From NCBI RefSeq assembly GCF_031846385.1, contig NZ_JAVRHV010000004.1:1-64000 (forward strand): a stretch of DNA of 64,000 nt, in the 5' to 3' direction. Each line of letters starts with the position of its first letter. Position 1 is the stretch's first letter. The notes under the pieces are model-generated. The model saw only the letters and a program-made list of their open reading frames with translations. It ran no database searches and was not told the origin of the DNA. This document shows, piece after piece, positions 35,701 to 43,990 of this stretch. Source of the DNA: Urechidicola vernalis. GTDB lineage: Bacteria > Bacteroidota > Bacteroidia > Flavobacteriales > Flavobacteriaceae. Both the position numbers and the translations under genes were made by a program.

Positions 35701-36186
35701 TTAATGGTTTATTGCTTCTATTCTAAAGCCAAGGTCTGTAACACCTCTTAACGAATCTAATGCCTGAATATTGCCAATTTTACGCATTGCTTGTTCCACT
35801 TTTATTGTGTATTGTCCTAGCTGGTTAAAGCGGACATTTTCTTTATAAAATAATTTATTTTCTTTAATATCTGTATAACCCGATCCAAGAAAGTTTCCTT
35901 CTTTATCCGTCATTTCATACTCTAGAGTATCAATTACTCTAAACCCATCAGGAAAATTGATTTGCGCTATAATAAATAGATTGCTGAATTCATAATCTTT
36001 GTTGTTCCTTAGGTTGATAAATAAGTTGTTCGTTGTAATTGTATCATCAACCTGCACATTAAACAAAACGGGCTTGTTTTTAAGCCAAATATCATTGTCT
36101 AATGAGTTGTATTCATCGAAAACTCGATTAGAATCACATGAAATAATTGCAATTCCCAAAAAAACAATTAAGAAAATATTACGCAT
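35701..36186 (-). CDS. gldH: Gliding motility lipoprotein GldH
   Basis: A 161-aa lipoprotein (MRNIFLIVFLGIAIISC, lipobox IISC at Cys17) needed for gliding motility and linked to type IX secretion in Flavobacterium. The body DSNRVFDEYNSL...NLFINLRNNKDYEFSNLF...IKVEQAMRKIG matches the GldH family. The frame is open far upstream to 36405, but that part is the antisense-like out-of-frame tail of ricT. The start at 36186 gives a proper lipoprotein signal and an 8-bp overlap with the ricT stop. Confidence 0.92.
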   Translation of the reverse strand: MRNIFLIVFLGIAIISCDSNRVFDEYNSLDNDIWLKNKPVLFNVQVDDTITTNNLFINLRNNKDYEFSNLFIIAQINFPDGFRVIDTLEYEMTDKEGNFLGSGYTDIKENKLFYKENVRFNQLGQYTIKVEQAMRKIGNIQALDSLRGVTDLGFRIEAINH

Positions 36187-37483
36187 CTTTTTGATTGTTT
36201 TGGTTTGGTTTAGGTCTTGGTTTTCTTCTTTTATTTCGGTTATTTCCTTGATTAGGATTCTTATTGTTGCCTTGAGGTTGCTGTTTTTTAGGACGCTCTT
36301 TTTGTCCACCTTCTTTTTGCCCTCCCTTTTGTTTATTTTGATGTTGAGGTTTTTTGCCTGGTTTTCTTTTATTTCTTCTTCGTTTATTACGTTTTGGTTG
36401 ATCAAATCGTGTTAGACTATCCTCACCTACTGCATCTTCAAAACTTACCTTTTTCTCCGAAACAGCATCCAATTCGTAATCTTCTAAAGATGATACAGTC
36501 TCACCTCCTTTATTCGCTTCAACTATTTCTTTTAGTTGTTCAAGATCTAATTTGTACCATTTAAAAGACTCATCTTTATACGTATACCAGAACTCTTCTT
36601 TAAAAATATCCATTTTCACAAAAACAGCGTCACCTCTATCTGTTTTTAAAACGGTTTCTTTTTTAGGGAAACTTTTAATGGCATCTAAATAAGAATCTAA
36701 TTCAAAATTTAAGCAGCATTTCAGTTTTCCACATTGTCCTGAAAGTTTTTGAGGGTTTAGAGATAATTGTTGATAACGTGCCGAAGCCGTGTTCACTTTT
36801 CTAAAATCAGTTAACCAAGTTGAGCAGCATAACTCTCTTCCACAAGAACCGACACCTCCTAAACGAGCAGCTTCTTGTCGCAGTCCAACTTGCTTCATTT
36901 CTACTCTAATGCTAAATGCACTAGCTAAATCGCGAATAAGTTGTCTAAAATCTACACGTTCATCGGCTGTATAATAGAAGGTTGCTTTATTTCCATCACC
37001 CTGATATTCAACATCTGACAACTTCATTTTTAGGCCTAAACGACCTAAAATTTCTCGGCCTCTTCTTTGTGTTTCAATTTCTTTATCGCGTGCTTTTTCC
37101 CAAATATCAATATCACGCACAGAAGATTTTCTATAGATTTTTTTAACATCTTCGCTGTCAATCGCCACCCCCTTTTTCTTCATTTGAATGCGAACCAATT
37201 CACCTGTAAGCGATACCGTTCCAACATCATGCCCTGGCGATCCTTCAACAGTAACCACCTCGCCCATGCACAATTGCAATCCTTCGTTTTTGTAGAAATG
37301 TTTCCGTCCGTTTTTAAAACGAACTTCCACTATATTGAAAGGTTCCTGACCGCTTGGAAGTGTCATATTAGACAGCCAATCAAAAACCGTTAATTTATCA
37401 CAACTACCAGTACCACAGTTTCCATTGCTTTTACAGCCTTTTGGAACACCATCTTTGGTAGTAGAGCAACTATTACAGCCCAT
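36179..37483 (-). CDS. ricT: PSP1-domain protein RicT
   Basis: RicT belongs to a complex that in Bacillus affects RNA processing and carries Fe-S clusters. The PSP1 domain covers about 50-280. The Cys-rich motif GSCGRELCCSTWL...GQCGKLKCCLNFE (about 212-255) fits the cluster-binding region. An N-terminal Cys cluster (CNSCSTTKDG, CKSNGNCGTGSC) is additional. The C-terminal ~75 residues are a low-complexity basic tail rich in K, R, N and Q, perhaps RNA-binding. It overlaps gldH by 8 bp. Confidence 0.9.
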   Translation of the reverse strand: MGCNSCSTTKDGVPKGCKSNGNCGTGSCDKLTVFDWLSNMTLPSGQEPFNIVEVRFKNGRKHFYKNEGLQLCMGEVVTVEGSPGHDVGTVSLTGELVRIQMKKKGVAIDSEDVKKIYRKSSVRDIDIWEKARDKEIETQRRGREILGRLGLKMKLSDVEYQGDGNKATFYYTADERVDFRQLIRDLASAFSIRVEMKQVGLRQEAARLGGVGSCGRELCCSTWLTDFRKVNTASARYQQLSLNPQKLSGQCGKLKCCLNFELDSYLDAIKSFPKKETVLKTDRGDAVFVKMDIFKEEFWYTYKDESFKWYKLDLEQLKEIVEANKGGETVSSLEDYELDAVSEKKVSFEDAVGEDSLTRFDQPKRNKRRRNKRKPGKKPQHQNKQKGGQKEGGQKERPKKQQPQGNNKNPNQGNNRNKRRKPRPKPNQNNQKDA

Positions 37484-37612
37484 ATTTATATATTTTGAAA
37501 TGTCTAGTTAACAAGATTAAAAGACATTAGGGATTCAACCAATCATTTTCACTAATCCGTAAAGATATGGAAAAAAGAAGAGGTGAATGAGAAAAATTTT
37601 AAGCGAAAGTAA

Positions 37613-37843
37613 CTACACCTGTTTTACATCAATAATCTTAACTGGGCAGGCTTCTTTAGCCTTAAAACTCTCATCAAAAATATTTTCGTCAGGCGACTTT
37701 AGGGTAAAAAAACCTTTTTTCTCTTGTGAATGTAGTAAGACCGATTTTCCGTCTTTTTTTGACATTTGAAACTGTCCTGGCGCTAATTCAACACAATAGT
37801 TGCAACCAATACATTTGGCTCTTTGTAAAGTAATTACAACCAT
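37613..37843 (-). CDS. 4Fe-4S ferredoxin next to trhP
   Basis: A 76-aa single-cluster ferredoxin with Cys in CIGCNYC and a fourth in ACPVKII. The two outer Cys patterns fit one 4Fe-4S cluster; there is no second set. Its ATG overlaps the trhP stop (TAATG), so translation is coupled. That suggests it feeds electrons to the U32 protein TrhP, itself an Fe-S enzyme, but a general ferredoxin is possible. A gap of 129 bp separates it from ricT. Confidence 0.88.
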   Translation of the reverse strand: MVVITLQRAKCIGCNYCVELAPGQFQMSKKDGKSVLLHSQEKKGFFTLKSPDENIFDESFKAKEACPVKIIDVKQV

Positions 37844-39087
37844 TAGGCTTCAACTTTGTTTTCTACTATTTTGTATAATTTATCTGAAGGACGAATTCTA
37901 AATTCTAAAGGTATGGTCACAGAATCGCCTTTCTGGGCTTTCTCTCCAGACAAATCATTTACATACATTTCTGAAACCTTCATTTCTTTTGCTCCTGTAG
38001 TTGGCCCTGTAATTAAAATAGTGTCACCCACATTTACGTCATAAGCTTCAATCTTAAATTCTCCAATTTTTGGTTTCGGAAAATAGTGCATTCCTTTACC
38101 CAGATAAACTTTTTTCTGTGTAGCATGACTTCCAGAACCTTTGCTCCATTCTCCTAGCTTTTGGCCTAAATAATAGCCACTCCAAAATCCACGGTTATAG
38201 ACTTTCTCCAATTCTTGCATCCAACCGATTACCTTTTCTTTGGTATATGTTCCTGCTTCAATTTCGTCAATCGCCTCTCGGTAGCATTTTATAACTCTGG
38301 CAACATATTCTGGAGCGCGCCCTCTTCCTTCAATCTTTAAAACTTTAATTCCTGCATCTTCAATTTCATCTAAAAAATCAATAGTACATAAATCTTTTGG
38401 AGACATAATATACTCATTGTCCAGTTCCATTTCAAAACCAGTTTCCTGATCTATGACCGTATATTTTTTACGGCAGTTTTGCTTACAAGCTCCTCTATTT
38501 GCAGATGAGTTGTGCGAGTGTAAACTCATATAGCATTTTCCTGAAACCGCCATGCAAAGCGCACCATGTCCAAAGATTTCAACCTCTAGTAATTTACCTG
38601 AAGGTCCTCGAACATCATCCTTTTCTATTTGCTCTGTAATCTTTTTTACCTGGCGTAAGCTCAACTCACGACTCAATACTATAGTATCAGCAAACATGGC
38701 GTAAAACTTCGCAGTTTCAATATTGGTGATATTAATTTGAGTAGAAATATGCACCTCCATTCCAATAGCTCTTGCGCTAGCAATTACCGCCTGATCCATT
38801 GCAATTACTGCAGTGATATCGGCATCTTTTGCTTTTTGTATCAGTGTTTTTACAATCGATAAATCGTGATCGTAAACAATTGTATTCAGGGTAAGATAGG
38901 TTCTTACATTCTTCGCGTTACATCTGTCAGAAATTTCTTGTAAATCTTCTAGGGTAAAATTAATAGATGCTCTAGCCCTCATGTTCAATTGCTCAACACC
39001 AAAATAAATGGAATCAGCACCATTATCTAAAGCGGCTTGCATAGATTCAAAATTCCCTGCAGGTGCCATTAGTTCTATTTTTTGCAT
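37843..39087 (-). CDS. trhP: U32-family tRNA hydroxylation protein TrhP
   Basis: Peptidase U32 family, assigned to the YegQ/TrhP branch that makes 5-hydroxyuridine at tRNA position 34 using prephenate and an Fe-S cluster. Family segments are LMAPAGNFESMQAALDNGAD at the N-terminus, IVLSRELSLRQVKKI, EIFGHGALCMAVSGKCYMS, RGACKQNCRKKY (Cys ligands) and LKIEGRGRAPEYVARV. The 414-aa length fits. It lies 4 bp after trhO and overlaps a ferredoxin gene. RlhA and UbiU/V are related alternatives, less likely from length and from the trhO neighbour. Confidence 0.85.
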   Translation of the reverse strand: MQKIELMAPAGNFESMQAALDNGADSIYFGVEQLNMRARASINFTLEDLQEISDRCNAKNVRTYLTLNTIVYDHDLSIVKTLIQKAKDADITAVIAMDQAVIASARAIGMEVHISTQINITNIETAKFYAMFADTIVLSRELSLRQVKKITEQIEKDDVRGPSGKLLEVEIFGHGALCMAVSGKCYMSLHSHNSSANRGACKQNCRKKYTVIDQETGFEMELDNEYIMSPKDLCTIDFLDEIEDAGIKVLKIEGRGRAPEYVARVIKCYREAIDEIEAGTYTKEKVIGWMQELEKVYNRGFWSGYYLGQKLGEWSKGSGSHATQKKVYLGKGMHYFPKPKIGEFKIEAYDVNVGDTILITGPTTGAKEMKVSEMYVNDLSGEKAQKGDSVTIPLEFRIRPSDKLYKIVENKVEA

Positions 39088-39091
39088 CCTA

Positions 39092-40123
39092 TTACTTTTT
39101 GAATTTTAAGGCCTCAGAACGTCCTTTTTTGAAGATTTTATTGCTATTTCCTTTTCCTTTTCGCAATGCTTTTTGCTCTTCAAAGGATAAGGCGGCAATT
39201 TCCTTGCAGTCTTCGGAACAACAAGTATTCATTTTCTCTGAACATGATTCACATTGAATAAATAACAAATGACATGCTTCATTATCACAATTCACATGTG
39301 TATCACAAGGCTCACCACATTGATGACAATTAGAAACTACATCATCAGAAATACGTTCTGCTCTTCTATGGTCAAACACAAAGTTTTTACCTTTAAACTT
39401 ATTTTCCAACTCTTGACTTTCAACTTGACGTACGTAATTAATGATTCCGCCTTCTAGTTGAAATACATTCTTAAATCCTTTATGCTTGTAATAGGCGCTC
39501 GCTTTTTCACAGCGAATACCTCCTGTACAATACATCAACAAGTTTTTGTCTTCCTTGTTATCTTTTAAATCTTCTTCAATAATGTCTAAAGAATCTCTGA
39601 ACGTATCAACATCAGGAGTCACTGCACCATCAAAATGACCAATTTCACTTTCATAATGATTTCGCATATCCACACAAACAGTGTTAGGATCGGCCAACAT
39701 ATTATTAAATTCCTCTGCATTTAAATGAACCCCAATATCTGTAACATCAAACGTATCATCATTCAGACCATCGGCAACAATTTTATTTCTAACTTTTATT
39801 TTTAGTTTTAAGAATGATTTATTGTCTTGCTCAACAGCAATGTTTAATCGCACATCTTTCAGGAAATCAATACTGTCTAAATGGGCTTTAAACTGCTTGA
39901 AGTTTTCTGCAGGTACAGACAACTGAGCATTGATACCTTCATAGGAAACGTAAATACGCCCTAAAACATCTAATTTATCCCATTCAATGAATAAGTGATC
40001 TCTAAAAATCTGTGGATTTTCTATCTTATGATATTGATAGAAAGAAATTGTTAAACGGTCTTTTCCCGCTTTATCTATTAATTCAGCGCGCTCTTTGGCA
40101 CTTAACTTATTGTACAGTTGCAT
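39092..40123 (-). CDS. trhO: tRNA uridine-34 hydroxylase TrhO (rhodanese family)
   Basis: Makes 5-hydroxyuridine at tRNA position 34 in an O2-dependent way. An N-terminal acylphosphatase-like domain (about 20-110) precedes a rhodanese domain with the catalytic loop YCTGGIRCEKASAYY (about 180-195) and the fold segment VCVDMRNHYESEIGHFDGA. A Cys-rich tail (CHQCGEPCDTHVNC...CESCSEKMNTCC) follows, typical of the UPF0176 group. It is the first gene of trhO-trhP-ferredoxin. Confidence 0.93.
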   Translation of the reverse strand: MQLYNKLSAKERAELIDKAGKDRLTISFYQYHKIENPQIFRDHLFIEWDKLDVLGRIYVSYEGINAQLSVPAENFKQFKAHLDSIDFLKDVRLNIAVEQDNKSFLKLKIKVRNKIVADGLNDDTFDVTDIGVHLNAEEFNNMLADPNTVCVDMRNHYESEIGHFDGAVTPDVDTFRDSLDIIEEDLKDNKEDKNLLMYCTGGIRCEKASAYYKHKGFKNVFQLEGGIINYVRQVESQELENKFKGKNFVFDHRRAERISDDVVSNCHQCGEPCDTHVNCDNEACHLLFIQCESCSEKMNTCCSEDCKEIAALSFEEQKALRKGKGNSNKIFKKGRSEALKFKK

Positions 40124-40223
40124 GCTATACCAATTTAGTTAAACAAAAATTTCCTGCAAATGTACGTTAGATTCCTTGATTTTGAGCCATTTTAAGTCAA
40201 AAATACTTGTTACGCATTCAATT

Positions 40224-40241
40224 TTGTTAACTATTTAACAA
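40224..40241. promoter_or_regulatory. 18-bp inverted repeat between trhO and asd
   Basis: TTGTTAA and TTAACAA flank a CTAT centre. The site sits between two divergent genes, about 100 bp from each start. It is a candidate operator; no known regulator is assigned. Confidence 0.35.
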
Positions 40242-40331
40242 TCTGATAAAAATTGATTAAAATTCTCTAATTCATTTTTATATGGTTGATTTTTCCAATC
40301 TTTGCACCACTAAAATTTAAAGAAAGAAATT

Positions 40332-41321
40332 ATGAGAGTTGCTGTTGTTGGCGCTACTGGAATGGTAGGAACTGTAATGTTGAGAGTGTTAGCTGAAAGA
40401 AAATTTCCAATTACGGAATTAATCCCTGTTGCTTCGGCAAGATCTGCGGGTAAAAAATTACCATATAACGGAGAAGAATATACTGTTGTAACATTAGAAG
40501 ATGCAGTAAAAATGAATGTTGATATAGCGTTGTTTTCTGCTGGAGGAGATACATCTTTAGAATGGGCTCCAAAATTTGCAGCGGCCGGAACAACGGTGGT
40601 AGACAATTCATCGGCATGGAGAATGGACCCAACTAAAAAATTGGTAGTTCCTGAAATTAATGGAGATGTTTTAACTGCTGAAGATAAAATTATAGCGAAC
40701 CCAAATTGTTCTACAATTCAGTTGGTAATGGCATTGGCGCCATTGCATGACAAGTATAAAATGAAGCGTTTGATTATTTCTACATACCAGTCCGTTTCTG
40801 GAACAGGTGTAAAAGCTGTTCAGCAATTAGATAATGAAGAAGCAGGTGTTGAAGGTGAAATGGCCTATCCACACCCAATTGGAAGAAATGCTTTGCCACA
40901 TTGTGATATTTTTATGGATAATGGGTATACTAAAGAAGAAATGAAATTGGTAAAAGAGCCGAAGAAAATTTTAGGTGACGATTCTTTTGCGGTAACAGCA
41001 ACCGCTGTTCGAATTCCTACTGCTGGTGGACATTCGGAATCGGTAAATGTTGAGTTTGAAAATGATTTTGATTTGGATGAGGTTCGTCAATTATTGAATG
41101 ACTTCCCTGGAGTAGTTGTACAAGATGATTTAGCAACAAACACCTACCCAATGCCAATTTATGCAAATGACAAGGATGAGGTTTTTGTGGGAAGATTGAG
41201 AAGAGATGAGTCTTTACCGAATACATTGAATATGTGGATTGTTGCGGATAACTTAAGAAAAGGAGCCGCAACAAATACGGTTCAAATCGCGGAATATTTA
41301 GTAGAAAAGGAATTGGTTTAG
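40332..41321 (+). CDS. asd: Aspartate-semialdehyde dehydrogenase
   Basis: Reduces aspartyl phosphate to the semialdehyde for Lys, Met, Thr and diaminopimelate synthesis. The NADP-binding start is MRVAVVGATGMVGTVML; the catalytic Cys lies in ANPNCSTIQLVMAL (about residue 128); the acid/base His lies in PTAGGHSESVNVEF. The 329-aa length is normal. It is monocistronic, divergent from trhO, with its own terminator. Confidence 0.96.
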   Translation: MRVAVVGATGMVGTVMLRVLAERKFPITELIPVASARSAGKKLPYNGEEYTVVTLEDAVKMNVDIALFSAGGDTSLEWAPKFAAAGTTVVDNSSAWRMDPTKKLVVPEINGDVLTAEDKIIANPNCSTIQLVMALAPLHDKYKMKRLIISTYQSVSGTGVKAVQQLDNEEAGVEGEMAYPHPIGRNALPHCDIFMDNGYTKEEMKLVKEPKKILGDDSFAVTATAVRIPTAGGHSESVNVEFENDFDLDEVRQLLNDFPGVVVQDDLATNTYPMPIYANDKDEVFVGRLRRDESLPNTLNMWIVADNLRKGAATNTVQIAEYLVEKELV

Positions 41322-41360
41322 TGTCGAGATTGTTAGATTTCTAGACTTTTAGATATTAAG

Positions 41361-41386
41361 AACCCTTTTGTTTTTTCAAGAGGGTT
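41361..41386 (+). terminator. Terminator of asd
   Basis: AACCCTTTTG and CAAGAGGGTT pair with one mismatch around TTTTTT, followed by TTTTGTTTTT. It lies 40 bp past the asd stop. Confidence 0.75.
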
Positions 41387-41407
41387 TTGTTTTTAAAATA
41401 AACAACT

Positions 41408-41851
41408 ATGAATTATAGAAAAGCAACTTTAAAAGATTTGGCACAGTTGGCACAACTGTTTGATGCGTACCGTGTTTTTTATAGAAAAGAAACTGATATT
41501 ATTGGGGCGAAAGAATTTTTAACCGAACGCTTTAATCAACAAGATGCAGTAATTTTTATAGCAGAAGATTCGGAAGGTCAACTTACTGGGTTTACACAAT
41601 TGTATCCGTTATTTTCTTCTACAAGAATGCAGAAATTATGGTTGTTAAATGACTTGTTTGTAAATCCGAATACCAGAGGAAAAGGAGTTTCTAAAGGATT
41701 AATAGAACAGGCTAAAAGATTGGTAAAAGAATCTGGTGCCTGTGGAATGTTTTTAGAAACCGAAAAAAGTAATACAATTGGTAATAATTTATATCCAGTA
41801 AGTGGTTTTAAATTAAATGAAGGGTCTAATTATTATGAATGGAGCGTTTAA
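41408..41851 (+). CDS. GNAT-family N-acetyltransferase
   Basis: A 147-aa acetyl-CoA-dependent acyltransferase of the GNAT fold. Motif A, NDLFVNPNTRGKGVSKGLIEQAK (about 85-108), carries the RGxGxxxGL pyrophosphate-binding pattern. The N-terminal YRKATLKDLAQLAQLF and C-terminal FLETEKSNTIGNNLYPVSGFKLN complete the fold. The substrate cannot be told. It follows asd after a terminator and ends 3 bp before the convergent YgiQ stop. Confidence 0.88.
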   Translation: MNYRKATLKDLAQLAQLFDAYRVFYRKETDIIGAKEFLTERFNQQDAVIFIAEDSEGQLTGFTQLYPLFSSTRMQKLWLLNDLFVNPNTRGKGVSKGLIEQAKRLVKESGACGMFLETEKSNTIGNNLYPVSGFKLNEGSNYYEWSV

Positions 41852-41854
41852 TGA

Positions 41855-43879
41855 CTAACGACGTTTCTTCATTACCGAACGATATTGCTTGTTTTTTCCG
41901 CCTTTCTTATTATTAGAGCTGGCGTTATCGTTGTAAGAACTATTTCTTTTTTTAGACCGGTTTTTACGTCGAGGTTCTTTGGATTCTGTTATGGTTTCAT
42001 CAAACGTATTTCTAGTTTTTCCACCTTTATTTTTTCGCCAAGAATTATTTTCCGGCAATAACACATTTAATAAATCACCTCTACCTAAATTAGTTAAAGT
42101 GTTTTTAATCCAAGCCTTATTTTCTTTTTTGTACCAAAAGAAAAATCGATGTTGCTCGTCCTTTTCTTTTTTAGTTTTTGGAGTCTTAGTTGGCTTCATG
42201 GTATAGGGATGATAACCACTATAGTAAATCACAGTCGCAACAGTCATTGGTGTTGGTGTAAATCCTTGAACCTGCTCTAATTGAAAGCCCATGTCTTTGG
42301 TTTCTGCTGCAAGATTCGCCATATCTTCGACCTCACAGGCAGGATGATTGGAAATGAAGTAAGGAATCAACTGCAGGTTTAATTTCTTACGAATATTGAT
42401 ATTATCAAATCGTTCCTTGAATTTATGGAAGTATTTAAAAGATGGTTTTCGCATCAATTTTAGAACAGGGTCAGACGTATGTTCTGGAGCCACTTTTAAG
42501 CGTCCTGACACATGATTGGTCATAACCTCTTCGGTATAAGCATCCAATTCTTTTGGGTCTGCATTTTTATTGAATTCTGGGACCAACATATCATGTCGAA
42601 TTCCACTACCAATAAACGATTTTTTAACCTTTGGATGCTTATCTACTGCTTGGTATAATTTCGTTAATGGTTTATGCGAAGTATCTAAATTGCTACAAAT
42701 AACTGGCGAAATACAAGAAGGAGCTACACACTTATCACATATAGATTGTACCTTTCCTTTCATTTTATACATATTGGCCGATGGTCCGCCAATATCAGAA
42801 AGATAGCCTTTGAAATCGTCCATGTTTGCAACGGTATCTACTTCTTTCAAAATAGACTCTTGGCTACGGCTTGCAATAAATTTTCCTTGATGCGCAGAAA
42901 TAGTACAGAAGCTACAACCGCCAAAACATCCTCTATGAATATTGATCGAAAACTTAATCATTTCATAAGCCGGAATAGGTCCTCTTTTATTGTATTTTGG
43001 ATGGGGTAATCTAGTATAAGGAAGTTCAAAGGACGCATCAATTTCGTCCTCGGTCATGGTTGGAAAAGGAGGATTGATAATTAATCTTCGATTTCCAATA
43101 CTTTGAAAAATGCGCTTTGCAAATAATTTGTTCGATTCCTGCTCAATTACTTTGAAATTAGAGGCAAAAGTCTTTTTATCTTTTAAACAAGCTTCGTGTG
43201 AATTGATTTCAACATCTTCCCAGTTTTTGTTCTTTGGAAGTTCTTCGTTTTTATCAATAAAAACAGCAGTTTGTTTTATGGTTTTAATACTCTCAAAAGG
43301 AACTCCTTTCTGAAGTAATTCGACTATTTCTCTAAGGGGTTGTTCTCCCATTCCATAAACGAGCATGTCTGCTTTTGATGTTTCTAAAATAGAAGGTAAC
43401 AACTTGTCAGACCAATAATCATAATGAGTAACTCTACGCAATGATGCTTCAATTCCACCTATTAAAACAGGCGTTTCTGGAAACTTTTCCTTTAAAATTT
43501 TAGAATAAACAGAAGTGGCGTAATCTGGTCTAAAACCTTTATCACCATTAGGTGTATAAGCATCTTTATCTCTACGTTTTTTGCTAGCGGTATAGTTTGA
43601 AACCATTGGATCCATACATCCACCAGTAACCGCAAAGAACAATTTTGGTTTTCCAAGTTTTTCAAAATCTTGCAAATTATCATTTACACTTGGTTGCGGT
43701 ACAATTGCAACACGTAATCCATAACTTTCTAGGATACGACCAATAACGGCAGGTCCAAAAGATGGATGATCTACATAGGCATCTCCACTAAAAAGAATTA
43801 CATCTAACTCTTCCCAACCTCTAATCTTTACCTCTTTGTTTGTAGTAGGTAGCCAATCTGATAATCTCCTTTCTTGCAT
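41855..43879 (-). CDS. YgiQ-family radical SAM protein
   Basis: A 674-aa radical SAM protein. The cluster motif is CFGGCSFCTI (CxxxCxxC) in SINIHRGCFGGCSFCTISAH, near residue 320. An N-terminal B12-binding-like region (DVILFSGDAYVDHPSFGPAVIGRILESYG) precedes it, and a second Cys-rich segment (SICDKCVAPSCISPVIC) follows. The family (UPF0313) has no settled reaction. A Lys/Arg/Asn-rich tail of ~60 residues ends it. A TACCTTTG box sits 5 bp before the ATG, so the mRNA may be leaderless. Confidence 0.9.
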   Translation of the reverse strand: MQERRLSDWLPTTNKEVKIRGWEELDVILFSGDAYVDHPSFGPAVIGRILESYGLRVAIVPQPSVNDNLQDFEKLGKPKLFFAVTGGCMDPMVSNYTASKKRRDKDAYTPNGDKGFRPDYATSVYSKILKEKFPETPVLIGGIEASLRRVTHYDYWSDKLLPSILETSKADMLVYGMGEQPLREIVELLQKGVPFESIKTIKQTAVFIDKNEELPKNKNWEDVEINSHEACLKDKKTFASNFKVIEQESNKLFAKRIFQSIGNRRLIINPPFPTMTEDEIDASFELPYTRLPHPKYNKRGPIPAYEMIKFSINIHRGCFGGCSFCTISAHQGKFIASRSQESILKEVDTVANMDDFKGYLSDIGGPSANMYKMKGKVQSICDKCVAPSCISPVICSNLDTSHKPLTKLYQAVDKHPKVKKSFIGSGIRHDMLVPEFNKNADPKELDAYTEEVMTNHVSGRLKVAPEHTSDPVLKLMRKPSFKYFHKFKERFDNINIRKKLNLQLIPYFISNHPACEVEDMANLAAETKDMGFQLEQVQGFTPTPMTVATVIYYSGYHPYTMKPTKTPKTKKEKDEQHRFFFWYKKENKAWIKNTLTNLGRGDLLNVLLPENNSWRKNKGGKTRNTFDETITESKEPRRKNRSKKRNSSYNDNASSNNKKGGKNKQYRSVMKKRR

Positions 43880-43883
43880 GGCG

Positions 43884-43891
43884 CAAAGGTA
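43884..43891 (-). promoter_or_regulatory. -7 promoter box for the YgiQ gene
   Basis: TACCTTTG on the minus strand fits TAnnTTTG. It ends only 5 bp before the ATG at 43879, so transcription would begin at or within 2-3 bp of the start codon. Confidence 0.4.
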
Positions 43892-43990
43892 CGGAATAAT
43901 TAAGGATAGTATAATTCAACTTATTCGATTTGTTTCTTAATTCAAAAAATTAGAACTTGGCTATCAATACCTTAATTAAATTCAATAAAA

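Noticed and set aside
35701..36405. A 234-aa reading of the gldH frame
   Set aside because: The first 73 residues overlap the coding tail of ricT and are low-complexity; the internal ATG at 36186 gives a proper lipoprotein signal.
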